A stretch of 64,000 nt of DNA from Thraustochytrium sp. TN22 (GCA_013306675.1 JABLUY010000066.1:1-64000); one strand, 5' to 3'. Positions 31,265 to 41,583 are shown, counted from the first letter of the stretch. Numbers and translations are program-made. Notes: generated by a model from the letters alone, not told the origin.

Positions 31265-31942
31265 GGTCCCGCTGGCGTTTGAGTTTTGCTTGCTCGGGCG
31301 CGCCACTGCGCCGCCGCCGCCGCACATCATGTCACGTCAGGACGGTGCCGCGTGCGTGTGCATCACTTTGGCAAGCAAAGGGCTCGGACGAGGTGCGCGC
31401 GAGCGGGGGACGAAGAGTCCGGCCGGCGAGGGAGGGAAGTGAGATCAGCTGAGCCTCCGAGCGAGCAAAATACACACCGAGCGAGCGAGGGTGCGGAGGA
31501 AGTTAATGTTGAGGAAAAGTGCTTGTGCTTGCGTGTGTCCCGTGCAACGGACTGTGGGGACTTCGGGCACTGCAGTACTAGGTGCGGGCGCGCAGCAGGG
31601 CCTGAACCGGGCCTGGTGGCCCACTAGCCAACCCAGCTCGATCAAGCTAAGACTAGCTAGCTAGCTAGAGCAACAGGCACCTAGCTCTCTAGCTAGCTCG
31701 CTCTAAGCTTAGTTAGCTTTAGAGCTCTAGCTAGCTAGCTAAGAGTTGGCGATCTGTCCAGTGCAGTGACAGCCTGTGACCTGGCCAATCGGCCGCCCCA
31801 AGGTCACAGGCGGTGCGATCAAAAGAAGGAAGAAGTCGTCTGGATCACTAACTCTGTTTCTTTTTTTGTTTTGTTTTTGGTTTGCTTGCGGGTGGATAGG
31901 TTATTGGGCGAAGTAGGTGACGCGCGGTACGGAACGGTACAC
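31265..31942. other. Intergenic region with long CTAG array
   Basis: These 678 bp hold no supported gene. It is upstream of G8 copy B and downstream of the succinyl-CoA ligase gene. The CTAG-rich block at 31646-31742 is the longest in the window. Confidence 0.55.
31646..31742. repeat. CTAG tetranucleotide array, longest in window
   Basis: Nearly 100 bp are composed mostly of ctag, agct and ctct units, including runs such as ctagctagctagctag and ctagctagctagct. Confidence 0.85.
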
Positions 31943-32914
31943 TTAGGCCTTGCCCATGGCCTTAAAGGCCTCCACCATGGTGGAGCCGAGCTTGGCGGGG
32001 GACTCGGAGACGTAGACACCGGCATCGCGGAGAGCCTCCATCTTGGCGGCGGCGGTACCCTTGCCGCCGGCGATGATGGCACCGGCGTGGCCCATGCGGC
32101 GGCCGGGGGGCGCGGTGCGGCCGGCGATGAAGCTGACGACGGGCTTGTCCGGGTTGCCGTACTCCTTGAGCCAGGCGGCGGCCTCCTCCTCGGCAGTGCC
32201 ACCGATCTCGCCAATCATGATGATGCCCTCGGTCTCCGGGTCGTTGGTGAAGCGCTCGAGGCAGTCAATGAAGTTGGTGCCGTTGAAGGGGTCACCGCCG
32301 ATGCCGACGACGGTGGACTGGCCCATGCCGGTCTTGGTGGTCTGGGCGACGGCCTCGTACGTCAGGGTGCCGGAGCGCGAGACGATGCCGATCTTGCCGG
32401 CCTTGTGGATGTAGCCGGGCATGATGCCAATCTTGCACTCGTCCGGCTTGATGATGCCGGGGCAGTTGGGGCCGATGAGGCGGGTGGTGGTCTGGCGCTT
32501 GAGGTGCCACTTGACCTTGAGCATGTCCTGCTGCGGGATGCCCTCGGTGATGCAGACCACGAGCGGCACCTCGGCCTCGACGGCCTCCAGGATGGCGTCG
32601 GCGGCCACGGGGGGCGGCACGAAGATGACCGAGGCGTCCACGCCCACGGCGTCCTGCGCCTCCTTGACCGAGTTGAACACCGGCAGGCCGAGGTGCTCCT
32701 GGCCGCCCTTGCCCGGGCTCGTGCCGCCGATCATCTTGGTGCCGTAGGCGATGGCCTGCTCGCTGTGGAAGGTGCCCTGCTTGCCGGTGAACCCCTGGCA
32801 CAGCACCTTGGTGTTCTTGTCCACCCACACGTTCGCCGTCGCCGACAGCGCCCGCGTCGACGTCAGCCGGGCGGCCTGCGCCGCGCGGGCGCTCGTCATG
32901 CCGCGCGCCAGCAT
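31943..32914 (-). CDS. SUCLG1: Succinyl-CoA ligase (ADP/GDP-forming) subunit alpha, mitochondrial
   Basis: A 323-residue intronless protein of the TCA cycle; with the beta subunit it interconverts succinyl-CoA and succinate with formation of a nucleoside triphosphate. An Arg/Ala/Ser-rich N-terminus ([19 protein letters not shown]) is a good mitochondrial presequence. The CoA-binding fold begins with [18 protein letters not shown]. Further hallmarks are [30 protein letters not shown] and [12 protein letters not shown]. The active-site phospho-histidine is in RMGHAGAI at residue 276. The length matches the family. The start is ATG 32914; the next Met at 32899 is possible. The open frame upstream to 33604 is low-complexity and lacks family similarity. 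Confidence 0.97.
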   Translation of the reverse strand: MLARGMTSARAAQAARLTSTRALSATANVWVDKNTKVLCQGFTGKQGTFHSEQAIAYGTKMIGGTSPGKGGQEHLGLPVFNSVKEAQDAVGVDASVIFVPPPVAADAILEAVEAEVPLVVCITEGIPQQDMLKVKWHLKRQTTTRLIGPNCPGIIKPDECKIGIMPGYIHKAGKIGIVSRSGTLTYEAVAQTTKTGMGQSTVVGIGGDPFNGTNFIDCLERFTNDPETEGIIMIGEIGGTAEEEAAAWLKEYGNPDKPVVSFIAGRTAPPGRRMGHAGAIIAGGKGTAAAKMEALRDAGVYVSESPAKLGSTMVEAFKAMGKA

Positions 32915-34228
32915 CTTATCTTCCCTCCTCCCTCGTCGCCTGGCTGCCGCTCGCCGCGCTGCGCTGCCTGCCCGCCCTGCCGCGCCTCGCTCTCGCCGCC
33001 CTGCCGCCGCCGCGCCTGCAGCCTTGCCTCGCCTCGCTCGCCGCCGCAGAAGGATGATTGATCGTGCTCGATCCTGCGCTCCTGCGCCGCCGCCGCGCAG
33101 CCGGATCCGCGCAGAGGCGGCCCCCCCCGCGCGCCCCGCCACGCGCCCCCGCGCCCACTGGCCGCCGCGCCGCCGCGTCGGGTCTGCGTTCCCCCGCTGC
33201 GGGGCGCGCGCCCGCCGGCCCTCTGCGCGCCGCGGGGGCAGTGGCGCGGGGGGGCTGCGGGCGCCCTGCCGCCAGGGGGCGCGGGGGGCGCGGGCTCGAG
33301 TCCGACGCCCCCGCTCCCGCTGACGTGAGAATGAATGAATGCGGCGCTCTCGTCCTTCCTTGGCGTCTCGCTCGTCTCCGACGTCTACCCTCGCCTCGCC
33401 TCCGCCGCGCGCAAATCGCAAGCGCGCCAGCGCGACGCAAGCCGCCTCCGCCGGCCGCGAGCGGCGCCGGCTGCGGCTGCGCCCGCACGCGCTCGTGCGC
33501 TGGCCGCCGACGCGGGCGCCGGGTTCGCGGCGGCGCGCGGCGACGTCAGCCCGCGCTGCCGGGCCTCGCCAGGAGGACTGACCGCGAACGCGAACCCCGC
33601 GCAATCATTTGCGCGCCGCCCGCGCTGCCGGACGAAGGAGCCCGCCGGAGCCCGCGCGCGGCAGGCAGCAGGCAGGCCAGGGCAGGAGAAAGGACCGGGA
33701 CGGGCAGGACTGATCTGAGTAGCGGACATGCCATGATGCCGCCGCGCGCGCTCGGCGGCCTGCTCAGAAACACTCACATCGTGGCGCACATGCCAGGCAT
33801 CAGTCGGCCAGCCAGTCAGTCACAGGTGGTTTCATTTGTTTAGACTTGAGCGTGCCAGTAGGCTATGGTCAGCGGCAGTCATCATCGCTCATCATCACAG
33901 GAAGGTGCGCACGGGCGTACGCGGCGGGCCTTGCTGACGTAGACCCGCGAATGCGGATCTGCGGTGCAGTGGATCTGCGGGCAGGCTCACACGCGCTCAC
34001 ACTTGCGCTCGCAGGCAGGCCCAGCGTTATTTATTATCAGGTTCGTTGGCGTCGTCGATTGCGCGCACGCACACAGAGCTCGCGTCGCGGCGGCACTGGC
34101 ACGCAGACAGCTCGCCGTCGCGGACTCGCGGCGACACGCAGCGTCGCAGACAGCTCGCCGTCGCGGACTCGCGGCGACACGCAGACAGCTCGCCGTCGCG
34201 GCCGCACACAGGCAGCAGTCTCACTCAC
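32915..34228. other. 1.3-kb intergenic region upstream of SUCLG1
   Basis: No gene is supported. It contains the presumed promoter of the ligase gene and, at its far end, the 3' flank of the arrestin gene with a three-copy repeat (34104-34200). ORFs here are Arg/Ala-rich and typical of random high-GC DNA. Confidence 0.55.
34104..34200. repeat. Three-copy direct repeat downstream of the arrestin gene
   Basis: A 35-bp unit beginning cagacagctcgccgtcgcgg occurs at 34104, 34147 and 34182 (the last is truncated). The spacing is 43 and then 35 bp. It ends 29 bp from the arrestin stop codon. Confidence 0.9.
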
Positions 34229-35311
34229 TCACTCGTAGCCGGGCTTGAGCTCCATGTCCTCACTGGCGCCGTGGCCGGCAACGACATAGGCCTCGACCTC
34301 CTCGCCAAGGCCGTCGAGCCAGACCGACGGGTCGATGGGACGCTGGAAGATGTGAATGGGAAAGTGCAGCTCAATGTCGGGCGCGCACTGCAGCTCCGAG
34401 ACAATGTCCAGCACGTAGGCGCAGTCGAGCGAGCGCGCGTGCGTGGTCGGGTGCGTGTCCGGGATGCAAAACCGCATCTTGACAGTCTTCTCCTCGCCCG
34501 GCTCGATGGTGTCGAAGCGCCCCAGGTTCGTCACGCGCCGCATGTGCACCTGGTGGTCGTCCGCGCGCAGTCGCATGACGCGGTTCATCTCCGCCATGGC
34601 CGTCACCTGCAGCGCGCTGCGGTTCTCCACGTGCAGCTCCGCCTCCACCTCTTCGCCCGGCGAGTACACGTTCTTGTCCAGCGTCGCGCGCATGGTCAGG
34701 TCGCCGCGGTTGATGCAGCAGCAGAACATCACCGACGCGCTCTTCTCGTCCTGCGGCGTCGGCACCGTCTTGGGCAGCTCCGGGTACACGACGAAGTCCA
34801 TCTTGTCCTCCAGGTCCTTGCTGTCGTCCAGATCCACCACCGCCTTGAGGCTGTACTCCACCTTGGCCTTCATGTCGCACGTCCGCCCTCGAGCGCCTGC
34901 CCACGAGCCACGCGCCGCGTCGTGCACGTCCCAGGACCCGGCCAGCGCACCGCCCTTCTTGCCCCGCGTCGGCAGCTCGAAGCTGAACGGGAACGCCCAC
35001 TTGCCGGCGGCCATCTCAAAGTCCTCCTTGGGCACCAGCTTGATCTTCTTCTTGAAGAAGCTCTCCTTCTCGTCGTACTCCTTGCTCTCCTCAGTGTGCC
35101 CCACCACTCGCCGCTCGCCCTCCACCGTCTCGAACACGGGCTCCTGCCACTCCTCGCGCCACTCCACCTTCTCCTTGCCCTTGACTTTGACGTAGATCTT
35201 GTCCACGTCCACGCTCTCCTTCAGCTCCACGTACACCGTGCCGTGCACCTCGTCGCCCGGCGTGTAGTACGCCCTGTCCAGCGCCACCTTGACCTTGCCC
35301 ACCTTGCCCAT
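34229..35311 (-). CDS. Alpha-arrestin (arrestin domain-containing protein)
   Basis: A 360-residue protein with an arrestin N domain (about 1-175, GKVKVALDRAYYTPGDEVHG) and C domain (about 195-335, DLTMRATLDKNVYSPGEEVEA). The N-to-C linker carries a Cys triplet (VMFCCCINRG), matching the position of the CC motif of animal ARRDC proteins, which favours an alpha-arrestin over a visual or beta-arrestin. Alpha-arrestins act as adaptors for ubiquitination and trafficking of membrane proteins. The protein ends soon after the C domain, and no PPxY motif for NEDD4-type ligases is visible anywhere. The start is ATG 35311 with the family's usual short N-terminus. Confidence 0.9.
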   Translation of the reverse strand: MGKVGKVKVALDRAYYTPGDEVHGTVYVELKESVDVDKIYVKVKGKEKVEWREEWQEPVFETVEGERRVVGHTEESKEYDEKESFFKKKIKLVPKEDFEMAAGKWAFPFSFELPTRGKKGGALAGSWDVHDAARGSWAGARGRTCDMKAKVEYSLKAVVDLDDSKDLEDKMDFVVYPELPKTVPTPQDEKSASVMFCCCINRGDLTMRATLDKNVYSPGEEVEAELHVENRSALQVTAMAEMNRVMRLRADDHQVHMRRVTNLGRFDTIEPGEEKTVKMRFCIPDTHPTTHARSLDCAYVLDIVSELQCAPDIELHFPIHIFQRPIDPSVWLDGLGEEVEAYVVAGHGASEDMELKPGYE

Positions 35312-35914
35312 TTTCGCGGACTTCGACGACCGGGTCCGAGTCCTGCCTGCGTGCCGGAGAGAGCGCTTCCTCCGCGTTCACGTTTTGCGTCGACCTCCAG
35401 GTCCTGCACGCAGCACCGCGCTCCGCTCCGCCTCCCGGCGACTCTGTCCGAGTCGGTCTGCCTGCCTGCCTGTGTTTGCCTGTCTGCCTGCCTCTCTGCC
35501 ACCGGGGCGCAATTTGCGGACGGGTTCCATCGCATGCACGAGCCGGTGAGACAAGCCGGCGTATGCTCGCACTAGCTAGGCTAGGCCTAGCTCGCTAGCC
35601 AGCCTACCGAATGAGCGAGGCCGACGCCAGAGCGCGCTGCGCCGCGCCGGCCGCGCCTCCATCACCGAAAGTCTCCAACTCTGCTCCGGCTCGTCGCGTC
35701 TCGTCGCGTCGCGAGGACCAACTCGAACAGGAAGCCGCTCTCCCCGTCACCCTCGCGGCGTCGCGCGTCTCGCTTACCCCGGGCGGCCATGCGGCCGCGG
35801 GACCTCTCGCCTGGGCGCGTGCCCGGCATGCCGCCTCGATTTCGCTCGTCAGCCCAGCGGCTGAGCGGCCTCCTTGTCCTCGTCCTCGTCTTCCTCTCCG
35901 GCGTCCCCTTGGCC

Positions 35915-35932
35915 CTAGCTAGCTAGCTAGTA
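35915..35932. repeat. CTAG array in the divergent promoter region
   Basis: About four tandem ctag units (ctagctagctagctag) lie between the arrestin and ARPC5 genes. A looser cluster is at 35571-35606. Confidence 0.8.
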
Positions 35933-36055
35933 GAGACCAGCGTCGTCGAGGTCTCTCCACGCGCACGCACGCAAGCTCGCCGCGCTGCACGGGCCTGCGC
36001 CAAGGGCGTCCACGGCTCGCTCCGCTCTGCCGGTGCACCGGGTCTTCGTCTCCGT

Positions 36056-36100
36056 CTTGAGCTTGAGCTTGAGCTTGAGCTTGAGCTTGAGCTTGAGCTT
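36056..36100. repeat. (CTTGAG)n hexamer repeat
   Basis: About 7.5 perfect copies of cttgag lie 420 bp upstream of the ARPC5 start codon. Confidence 0.95.
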
Positions 36101-36468
36101 GGTCCTCTTGGTCCTGTCCGAGTCGCGCTCGTGGTCGATCCGCGCAGACTCCCGCGCCACCCCCAAGGGCGCCGGCGCGCGCGAGCGGGATCTGCCGACC
36201 CGGGGGGCAGCGCAGGGCAAATCCGCGGCGGCGAGCCTGCCGGCCGAGCCGACAGGAGGCAGCTGAGCGGGCGCGGCGGCGCAGGACTGCTTCGCGCCCG
36301 GCCCCGCCGCCGCCGCCGCCGCTGCCGCCGCGCGCCCCGGAGGCCGCCCGCCCGCGCCCGCCGCAGCCCCGGCCGTGCCCGCGCGCGAGCGAGAGCGCCC
36401 CGGAGCGAGCGCGGGAGCGAGCCAGCCAGCGAACGAGCGAGCGAGGGAGGGAGCGAAGCCGCAGCGAA

Positions 36469-36469
<1 letters not shown>

Positions 36470-36513
<44 letters not shown>
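36470..36513 (+). repeat. (GCC)n run in the ARPC5 5' leader
   Basis: About 14 GCC units end 6 bp before the ATG at 36520. In the transcript this would be an exceptionally GC-rich leader next to the start codon. Confidence 0.9.
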
Positions 36514-36519
<6 letters not shown>

Positions 36520-36897
36520 ATGTCGGAGGCCGACGCGGTGAACGCGCGCCAGCGCGAGGTGGACTCGCTGCTGTCGAGGTCCAAGTACGCCGACGCCATC
36601 GCAGTGGCGCTGCAGGACCCGCCCTTCGGCTCCAAGGACGAGGCCGTCAAGGACACCAACACGGCCACCGTGCTCAAGGCCATCTCCTCGCCGCCCGACA
36701 GCGACGTGGAGAAGATCGTGCAGAGCCTGTACTCGAGCGGGTCCTCGGAGCTCTGCGATAACCTCATGAAGTACATCTACAAGGGCCTCGCCGACGGCCG
36801 CTTCTGCGGCGTGCTGCTCAAGTGGCACGCCCACACCGTCAACATTGCCGGCTACGGGCCTATCATCCGGGCCATGACGGACCGCAAGACCGTGTAA
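36520..36897 (+). CDS. ARPC5: Arp2/3 complex subunit 5 (p16-Arc)
   Basis: A 125-residue protein, the smallest Arp2/3 subunit. The complex nucleates branched actin filaments in the cytoplasm. The family signature is clear: ALQDPPFGSKDEAVKDTN, LMKYIYKGLADG, VLLKWHAHTV, and the invariant C-terminal TDRKTV. It is a little shorter than the human protein (151) because the N-terminus is brief. The start is ATG 36520 with context aaggagATGT. It converges with the first astacin gene, 95 bp between stops. It implies that the organism builds branched actin networks. Confidence 0.96.
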   Translation: MSEADAVNARQREVDSLLSRSKYADAIAVALQDPPFGSKDEAVKDTNTATVLKAISSPPDSDVEKIVQSLYSSGSSELCDNLMKYIYKGLADGRFCGVLLKWHAHTVNIAGYGPIIRAMTDRKTV

Positions 36898-36992
36898 GTA
36901 GCTTGGGAGCTAGTAGCGAGCGATCCTGGTGACCAATTGAAAACTCCTCTCTCTTCTGTTCATGGTTGATCCGTCTTCACTGCATTCACACG

Positions 36993-38594
36993 TCACACAA
37001 AGTCCCACGGCCCGCCGCCTTGCTTGCCGCCCGGCCCCGGCCCGCTGTACGCTGGGTTGCTCGACTGCACAGCAAGCGCCTGGCCCGAGTTTGGCTTCCC
37101 CCACGGGAAGGCGCCGCGTGGCCGCGCCGCCGCCGCGGGCTGGGCCGCAGAGAACTGTCCTTGCTGCTGCTGCTGCTGCTGCCGCTGCTGCCGCAGATGC
37201 TTGCGTCGCCGCTTCAAAAACACCCCCGCGAAGGAGGCTGCGAGCACGAGTGCGATGCTCGCGCACGTGCCGCCCACGATCATAATCATCGAAGAGGTCA
37301 CGCCTGTGCTCGGTGGCGTCTTCACTTTGCCGCCGCTCTGCCCGGTGGACTCGCCCACCTCGAACGAAGGGCCGGCGCACTCCACGAAGGAGTCCTCGCA
37401 CAAGGTCAAAGCCGCGCACGTGCTCTCGCGGCACGTTTGATTCGTGTCCAGCGCACACGCGCAGGTCTCCACGAGACAGCCGGCGAACTCCCCAAAGCAC
37501 GCCGTGCACTGCAGGGTGAAGGTCTCATTGCTGGCCATGCAGGCCGCAATGCAAGCCGCCTCCTCGGCGCCGCAATCCTCCGAGCACGACAGTAGCCGCG
37601 GCACCTCGACCACGTGATCCGGACGCAGCCGGTCCCACTCCACCCCGTCCGTCTCCGTGCACGCGTACGTCGGCTGCGGCGTGGGCGCCAGCGTGGGCGA
37701 CCCGGTTGGCGATATGGTCGGTGCATCCGTCGGCGCATCGGACGGCGCCGAGGTTGTCGGGTACGGCGTCGGGTACGGCGTCACTGAGTCGTGCTCGTAC
37801 AGAAGCTTTGCCTGGAGGATGTCGTGCTCGCTCAGCCCGCTGCGTTGGCCCATGTCGTCCGCGCCGTCATGAAGCGCCACGATCGTGCGCTCACCGTTCG
37901 CCGAGAACGCGTACGGGCTGTAGTGCATCACCGAGCCGTAGTCGTAGGGCGAGTTCAGCGAGACCGCAGAGGACTGCTTCTTAAAGTTGTACTCCTTGCC
38001 AGACTCGACGTTGGCCTCCATGATCTGCACGTAGTCATCGCGATCGGGCCGCGACTGCTCGTGCCAGAAACCCAGCGCGTGCAGCAGCTCGTGCTGCACG
38101 ATGCCAACCAAGTGGCACCCAGGCCACTGCAGGGTCACTGATTGCTCGCCGCCAATGCGGCCGACCCAGCTCGAGCACCCTGACCCGGTCACAATATTCA
38201 GGTAGTCCGTTTCGGTCGTGCGCACCACCAGCTGCACCACCTCCAGCTCCGCGTTCAAGTCGGCGATGAAAGTGGTAATATCCGTCTGGGCGCTCGACGA
38301 GAAGTCCGACGAGATGCTGTACGGCACCGTCGCCACGCCGCCACTCTTGGGCCACAGCAGGTCGGTACGGAGTGCCAACTCGCGCCGCGCGGGCGCGTTC
38401 ACCACGCCCCGCTCCACGAGGTCGTCCGCCACACTGCCGCCGTACGTCGCGGCGATGCTCCCGTAGTCCGCTTTGATGTCACCTTCGAAGAGGCCCTCCT
38501 CCTGCGTGCTCGCCAGCGCCGTCGCGGCCATCGCCACTAGCATTGTTGCCGCAGCCGCAGCCCTCTTCATCCTACGTCTCGCTCGTCGGCGCAT
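36993..38594 (-). CDS. Membrane-anchored astacin metalloprotease 1
   Basis: A 533-residue predicted type I membrane protease. An Arg-rich start and hydrophobic segment (AAAAATMLVAMAATALAS) form the signal peptide. A short acidic propeptide-like stretch precedes the astacin domain. The zinc motif HELLHALGFWHEQSRPDRD begins at residue 168 and the Met-turn is GSVMHYSPYAF. A short PT-rich stalk (PTPYPTTSAPSDAPT) follows. Next is a module with about 15 Cys (CSEDCGAEEAACIAACM), then a membrane segment (MIMIVGGTCASIALVLAAS), a basic stop-transfer and a Gln/Pro/Gly-rich tail of about 70 residues. Astacins cut peptides with a zinc-bound water. The start is ATG 38594; ATG 38570 would also leave a full signal peptide. 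First of four tandem paralogues. Confidence 0.92.
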   Translation of the reverse strand: MRRRARRRMKRAAAAATMLVAMAATALASTQEEGLFEGDIKADYGSIAATYGGSVADDLVERGVVNAPARRELALRTDLLWPKSGGVATVPYSISSDFSSSAQTDITTFIADLNAELEVVQLVVRTTETDYLNIVTGSGCSSWVGRIGGEQSVTLQWPGCHLVGIVQHELLHALGFWHEQSRPDRDDYVQIMEANVESGKEYNFKKQSSAVSLNSPYDYGSVMHYSPYAFSANGERTIVALHDGADDMGQRSGLSEHDILQAKLLYEHDSVTPYPTPYPTTSAPSDAPTDAPTISPTGSPTLAPTPQPTYACTETDGVEWDRLRPDHVVEVPRLLSCSEDCGAEEAACIAACMASNETFTLQCTACFGEFAGCLVETCACALDTNQTCRESTCAALTLCEDSFVECAGPSFEVGESTGQSGGKVKTPPSTGVTSSMIMIVGGTCASIALVLAASFAGVFLKRRRKHLRQQRQQQQQQQGQFSAAQPAAAARPRGAFPWGKPNSGQALAVQSSNPAYSGPGPGGKQGGGPWDFV

Positions 38595-39207
38595 GCTCCT
38601 TTCCTGCACCTGCTCTGCCGCGCTGCCGCGCTCTGCCGCGCTCTGCCGCGCTCTGCTGCGCTGCCCGCGCTGCCTGCGCTGCTGCGCTGCTGCGCTGCGC
38701 GCCTCTCTACGTTCCTGGCGCAGTCACAGTGTGTTCATGTCATGCACGTGCCATCCGCCAGTTGGCGGCGCGTGCCGCGCAAAATCGAGCGCGCGCCTGA
38801 CTCATCCTTTGGACCAGGACCTCTGCCGTGATTGCACCCGGCCAGTCTGGAAATTGGGTTGCGAGGAGGGCTCACTTCACGCGAAGCCACGCAACGAGAG
38901 GTGGTACAAGGTGGTACCACTTCCTGGCCACCCACTTCCTGGCCACACCACACACTCCACGCGTACCGCAGCACCGGAGCGGCGACCAGCACTGCAGGCA
39001 ATCAGACAACGCAAAGTTGTAGCACAACATACGGCGGTGTGCGATGCTCATGCAGCGGCTGCAGCGGCTGCAGCGGTAGCACCCGTACCGTACGTAGTGT
39101 GAAAGCGCTTGCAGCATTTTGGAGCATGTTCCACGACTGGTGTGTCCAAGCCATCATCCGAGTCCCAGGCCATGCCACCATGTCGTCGAAGCCCTCAACT
39201 TTTGTGA

Positions 39208-39238
<31 letters not shown>

Positions 39239-39283
39239 GACGACGACGACATGATGGTGAATGACGCAAGAACGAAACCAATC
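38595..39283. other. Intergenic region between astacin genes 1 and 2
   Basis: These 689 bp contain ctctgccgcg repeats at about 38618-38700, a gcagcggct triplet repeat near 39052-39078 and the AAC/GAC run at 39207-39250. No gene is supported. Confidence 0.55.
39207..39250. repeat. (AAC)n(GAC)n compound microsatellite
   Basis: About ten AAC units followed directly by four GAC units lie 34 bp downstream of the stop codon of astacin gene 2. Confidence 0.93.
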
Positions 39284-41086
39284 TTAGTACCGACCTGCTC
39301 CGAAAATGAGCGAGTCGATGTTCTGTGTGCTGCCTGGGCCCGGTGCCGCCATGATAAGCTGCGCGTGCGCAGCGGACCGCACCTCCGCGAGCTTGGCCTC
39401 CCGCGGTGCATCCCGCCTGGCCTGTCTGGTCTGCTTGCGCATGCGCACGGCCAGGAACGAGGCGCTCAACACGGCGCCCAGGCCCGCCACGGCACCCCCG
39501 AGCACGATGATCATAGTCGACGAACCGCTCGACTCAGAATCTGAGTCGCCTGAACCTGTTTGGCCATCGCTGTCTTCACCATCCTCCCCTCGAAGATTAG
39601 GTGTCTCAAGGTTCAGGCCGGAGCAAGTCTCGAAAGCTGCCTCGCATATCTTCAGCTGCGCACATACGCTCGAGCTCGTGCAGTCCTGATCCTCGCTCAG
39701 CGAACAGGCGCACTTCTCCACCACACAGCCCGCGTAAGATGCAAAGCAGGACGCGCAGGCGCTCGAGAAGGTCTTGGACATGCAGTTTTGCATGCACGTC
39801 GAGTTTCCCATGTCAACGCACTTCTTCGCGCACGTCTGAAGGTCTGCCACGTCCGTCACGTGCACGGGGGCGGCCGCCTGCCAAGCGTCCTCGTCCAGCG
39901 CGACGCACGTCATTGTCGGTGCGCTCGAAGGCTGCGCCGTGGTTGGCGCACTCGTCGTGGGCGCACTCGTCGTGGGGGCGCTCGTCGTGGGCGCACTCGT
40001 CGTGGGCGCACTCGTCGTGGGCGCACTCGTCGTGGGCGCACTCGTCGTGGGCGCACTCGATGTGGGCGCACTCGTCGTGGGCACACTCGTTGTGGGCGCA
40101 CTTGTTGTGGGTGAGCTCGTTGTGGGCGAGCTCGTCGTCGGTGAACTCGTTGTGGGCGAGCTCGTCGTCGGTGAACTCGTTGTGGGCGAGCTCGTCGTCG
40201 GTGAACTCGTTGTAGGCGAGAGGGTCGTAGGCTGTGCTGTGGTTGGGTTGGCGGTCGGGTACGGGGTCGGGTAGCCAGTGAAGCCGCCAATGCCGTAGAG
40301 AATTCCTGCCTGGAGAATGTCGTCCTCGGACAGCGTGGCGCGCTGGCCCATGCTCTCGCCGCCGTTCTGCTTGGCCACGAGCGTCGTCGAGCCGTCAATG
40401 CCAAAGGCGTTGGACGGGTAGTGCATGATCGACCCGTAGTCGTACGGAGAGTTGAAAGAGCGCGTCGTCTGCTTTTGGAAATTCGTCTCGAAGCCGGAGA
40501 TGATATTGTCCCAGACGACGGTCACATAGTCGTCGCGGTCACTCCGTGCTTGTTCGTGCCAAAAGCCCAGGACATGCAGGAGCTCATGGTGAATGATGCC
40601 TTCATGAATGCAGCCGAGGGAGCTCTGGAGAAAGAGGCTCTGTTGTCCGCCAATGCGACCAACGTAGCTCGCGCAGCCCGCGGTGTTCCTGATGTTCAGA
40701 TAATCGGACTCCGAGAGCCTCGGCTTGAAGGTGACGAAACCGAGCGTGGTCTCGAGACTGTCCATGTAGCTACGAATCGTGTTTTGCTCGGAGCTCGAGA
40801 AGTCAAAGGCGTCAAACACGTACGGCACGACCACCATGCCATCGCTCTTTGGCCACAGGTTGCTATCACTGGCCGTGAGCCCGAGCTCGCGGCGCCTCGT
40901 GCCGTCGACGAGGCCCTTTGATGCCAGCTCCTCCGCGAGTTCGGCGCCGTAGGTCTCCGCGACGCCATCATAGTCCGCGATGATGTCTTGCTCGAAGAAT
41001 GTCTCCTGCGCCGTCCCGACAGCCGCGACCACGGCAGCCACGGTCACCGCCGCCGCTGCCGCCGCCATGCCTTGCCGGCCGTGCAT
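39284..41086 (-). CDS. Membrane-anchored astacin metalloprotease 2, long Thr/Ser/Pro stalk
   Basis: A 600-residue protein with the same order of parts as its neighbours. The signal peptide is in the first 25 residues (AAAAAAVTVAAVVAAVGT). The zinc motif HELLHVLGFWHEQARSDRD starts at residue 167, with the Met-turn GSIMHYPSNAF. The stalk is a regular SPTTS then APTTS pentapeptide array of about 90 residues, likely heavily O-glycosylated. A Cys-rich module (CAKKCVDMGNSTCMQNCM) and a membrane segment (TMIIVLGGAVAGLGAVLSA) follow, then a basic juxtamembrane stretch and a short tail. The start is ATG 41086. The DNA repeat in the stalk (15 bp unit) should make its length variable between strains. 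Confidence 0.93.
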   Translation of the reverse strand: MHGRQGMAAAAAAVTVAAVVAAVGTAQETFFEQDIIADYDGVAETYGAELAEELASKGLVDGTRRRELGLTASDSNLWPKSDGMVVVPYVFDAFDFSSSEQNTIRSYMDSLETTLGFVTFKPRLSESDYLNIRNTAGCASYVGRIGGQQSLFLQSSLGCIHEGIIHHELLHVLGFWHEQARSDRDDYVTVVWDNIISGFETNFQKQTTRSFNSPYDYGSIMHYPSNAFGIDGSTTLVAKQNGGESMGQRATLSEDDILQAGILYGIGGFTGYPTPYPTANPTTAQPTTLSPTTSSPTTSSPTTSSPTTSSPTTSSPTTSSPTTSSPTTSAPTTSVPTTSAPTSSAPTTSAPTTSAPTTSAPTTSAPTTSAPTTSAPTTSAPTTAQPSSAPTMTCVALDEDAWQAAAPVHVTDVADLQTCAKKCVDMGNSTCMQNCMSKTFSSACASCFASYAGCVVEKCACSLSEDQDCTSSSVCAQLKICEAAFETCSGLNLETPNLRGEDGEDSDGQTGSGDSDSESSGSSTMIIVLGGAVAGLGAVLSASFLAVRMRKQTRQARRDAPREAKLAEVRSAAHAQLIMAAPGPGSTQNIDSLIFGAGRY

Positions 41087-41583
41087 GGCGAAAGCTCACG
41101 CGCAGGCGAAGCAGCCGGCCAGCTTGAGGCGAGACGGCTTTGGCGCCCCCAGCGCGGGCGGGCGGGCCAGCAGGGTCTGGCCGGGCGAGCTCCACGCGCG
41201 GACGAGGGAAAGTCTCGCGCGAGACTTGACTGGGCGCCTCGTCCCATCATTGCGCCAACTCTTCTGCTCACTCATCACTCACAGAGAGACCAGCCCAAGT
41301 GTGGGCCGGGCACCCCGTCCGGCCCGCACACACTGGCTGTGTCCATCTATCGCTTGGACTCGGACTCCCAGCGGTGGCGAATGAGCCGGATGGACCGGCG
41401 CACGGGTGGTGCACGTGGGAAAGCGCATCCAAGCAAATTGCGTCTAAGTTAATTCGTCTTGTAATGGTGGTGGTGGTGGCACCCTACGAAAATATTGCGC
41501 GGCGCTCATTTGCTCGTTCGCTCGCTCTCTCGCTCGCTCGCTCGCTCGCTCGCTCGCTCGCTCGCTCGCTCGCTCGCGTACTG
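41087..41583. other. Intergenic region between astacin genes 2 and 3
   Basis: No gene is supported in these 497 bp. A TGG run (about 41465-41480) and a long CTCG tetranucleotide array (41512-41577) lie next to the stop codon of gene 3. Confidence 0.55.
41512..41577. repeat. (CTCG)n tetranucleotide array
   Basis: About 14 ctcg units, nearly perfect, end a few bases before the stop codon at 41584. A second array of the same unit is at 56986-57022. Confidence 0.93.

Larger units (their letters stand above)
35312..36519. other. 1.2-kb divergent promoter region, arrestin / ARPC5
   Basis: The region lies between two divergent starts. It contains CTAG motifs (35571-35606, 35915-35932), a gagctt hexamer array (36056-36100), and a GCC run that ends just before ARPC5. 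No coding sequence is supported. Confidence 0.6.

Noticed and set aside
32915-33604. 230-codon upstream extension of the succinyl-CoA ligase gene
   Set aside because: No family similarity; the ATG at 32914 begins a typical mitochondrial presequence followed directly by the mature protein.
34104-34200. Repeat-spacer arrangement that could suggest a CRISPR array
   Set aside because: There are only three copies with spacers of 8 and 0 bp, in a eukaryotic context without cas genes.
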